From: CAYYYG01 sp964476135
GTDB taxonomy: Bacteria; Patescibacteriota; Microgenomatia; UBA1406; GWC2-37-13
DNA: 5,755 nucleotides
Direction: 5' to 3'
NCBI GenBank assembly: GCA_964476135.1
Contig: CAYYYG010000048.1
Location: 1 to 5,755 of the forward strand
This document shows positions 4,851-5,755 of the stretch, in pieces. Position 1 is the stretch's first letter; each line of letters begins with the position of its first letter. The notes beneath the pieces are model-generated. The model made no database searches. It worked only from the letters and a program-made list of their open reading frames with translations, and was not told where the DNA came from. The position numbers were made by a program, and so were the translations under genes.

Positions 4851-5675
4851 TTATTTCCCCATTTCGACAATGTAACCATCTGATCTCATCAATTGTTCGA
4901 TGTGTCTAATTTCCAGATATGGATTCGTTCTTAAATAGTCCATCATACTGAATGACTTTTCTTTGTGGACGGGGACATCAAAGCCAGGTACGGTCACCAC
5001 AGCAACACCATTGGGTTTCAGCATTTTATAAATATTAAGTGTCGCCAGCTCCGGGAAAAGAGACCAGTAATATACGCTGTTCTGTGCGGCGATAACATCA
5101 AACGCTTCATAAAAATTATCGGGAGGAAGTTCTACGCCTGAGATAACATAATCATCAACCGCTTCCCGATTTGAATATCCGACCCCAAAATCGGTCAGGG
5201 ATGTCATAGTTGTGCGCACCTCTCTTCCATGCAAGTTTGGCAATGCGTACTTACTCCTGAATTTATACATTACATTTCCAAGTAAATTGCCATCGCCGCC
5301 GCCGATATCGCATACTCTAACTGCTTCGCGGTCTAAGCCGGGGCTGTTTACTTTTGCATGGATATTCTCGATTAATTTATCTCTTAAAGTAATTGCGCTC
5401 AAATTGAATACCAGGTTCCCGCCATATCGAATGGCTCCAAACGCATCCACTTCACCAATATCCATCAATAGTTTTTCGTACTTTTTTTGCTCCTCATGCA
5501 TATGAGATATCTCGGTGTAAGCTTCCGGCCATAAATCAGGCTGTGCAAAAGGCCAACCCGTCTGTACGATTCTCCCTTTACTGTTTCGCACAACTTCATT
5601 TTCAGATTTTCTATATTGTGATTCTTGACCGGAGAAAGCGCCTTTTATACGCTCCGACCACCCATTAATTGACAT
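4851..5675 (-). CDS. Class I SAM-dependent methyltransferase, 274 aa
   Basis: A Rossmann-fold enzyme that transfers a methyl group from S-adenosylmethionine to an unknown substrate. Numbered from the ATG at 5675, motif I is CDIGGGDG (122-129), a good SAM-binding D-x-G-x-G-x-G. A central strand FDVIAAQNSVYYW (192-204) corresponds to motif IV, and LKPNGVAVVTVPG (219-231) is the motif-V/VI helix-turn-strand typical of small-molecule methyltransferases. About 100 mostly helical residues precede the catalytic domain and may shape the substrate pocket. The protein ends soon after the predicted sixth strand (GYIVEMGK), slightly short for this fold. A TTG at 5681 would add two residues, but it lies only 2 nt downstream of the -10 element, before any usual transcription start, so ATG 5675 is preferred. 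There is no Shine-Dalgarno. The specific family is not recognised and the neighbours do not suggest a pathway. Confidence 0.9.
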   Translation of the reverse strand: MSINGWSERIKGAFSGQESQYRKSENEVVRNSKGRIVQTGWPFAQPDLWPEAYTEISHMHEEQKKYEKLLMDIGEVDAFGAIRYGGNLVFNLSAITLRDKLIENIHAKVNSPGLDREAVRVCDIGGGDGNLLGNVMYKFRSKYALPNLHGREVRTTMTSLTDFGVGYSNREAVDDYVISGVELPPDNFYEAFDVIAAQNSVYYWSLFPELATLNIYKMLKPNGVAVVTVPGFDVPVHKEKSFSMMDYLRTNPYLEIRHIEQLMRSDGYIVEMGK

Positions 5676-5683
5676 AGGCAAGA

Positions 5684-5712
5684 ATTATATTACAACCAGA
5701 TATAGATTACAA
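5684..5712 (-). promoter_or_regulatory. Promoter giving a leaderless methyltransferase mRNA
   Basis: Minus-strand -35 TTGTAA (5707-5712), a 17-bp spacer and a consensus -10 TATAAT (5684-5689). Transcription should begin near 5677-5675, at or within two bases of the ATG at 5675. Two direct copies of GTTGTAAT (minus strand; 5706-5713 and 5689-5696), 17 bp apart, overlap the -35 and the spacer end. Bases 5714-5755 show no recognisable feature. Confidence 0.75.
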
Positions 5713-5755
5713 CTATAGGATGAATATGTATACTTTCGAGGTCTAAGGGTGGTGT

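Noticed and set aside
5679..5681. TTG start for the methyltransferase
   Set aside because: It lies 2 nt from the -10 element and would be upstream of the expected transcription start; ATG 5675 fits better.

Overview
The window reads like a metagenome-assembled scaffold from a small-genome bacterium, most likely of the Candidate Phyla Radiation (Patescibacteria). This is an inference from gene content and style: a compact DEAD-box helicase with an Arg/Asn-rich N-terminal arm next to a single-RRM protein, a membrane-anchored protein with two PsbP-like domains, short intergenic spacers, a mix of Shine-Dalgarno and apparently leaderless starts, and TAA as the stop of all seven genes. The standard bacterial code reads every gene without internal stops. 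A run of exactly 100 Ns (2701-2800) is an assembly gap, probably of unknown true length.

Layout. 1-123: a long A/T-tract hairpin, then an AAGGAG ribosome binding site. 124-612 (+): a tryptophan-rich soluble orphan protein. 628-659: a hairpin between convergent genes. 691-2257 (-): a two-gene operon with a Nudix hydrolase first (start reassigned to 2257), then, one base after its stop, the membrane-anchored double PsbP-like protein. 2307-2341 (-): a textbook intrinsic terminator. 2353-2700 (-): the 3' part of a gene for a small secreted protein whose signal peptide runs into the gap. 2801-2958: no convincing gene, but three small hairpins, an alternative pairing and a six-codon mini-ORF. 2959-4152 (-): the helicase, with a strong promoter and a leader of about 94 nt. 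4365-4646 (-): the RRM protein, with its own terminator, Shine-Dalgarno and phased A-tracts upstream. 4851-5675 (-): a class I SAM-dependent methyltransferase with a promoter placed so that its mRNA should be leaderless.

How the parts relate. The RRM protein and helicase are consecutive, co-oriented and both act on RNA, so they plausibly form an RNA-remodelling or cold-response pair, but each appears to have its own promoter. The Nudix and PsbP-like genes look translationally coupled, without an obvious biochemical link. The secreted protein, the tryptophan-rich protein and the methyltransferase have no assignable role here. I see no mobile element, CRISPR array, tRNA or rRNA, and no gene set that amounts to a clear new multi-gene system. 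The most useful observations are the corrected gene boundaries, the gap-truncated secreted protein, the structured non-coding stretches and the promoter architecture.
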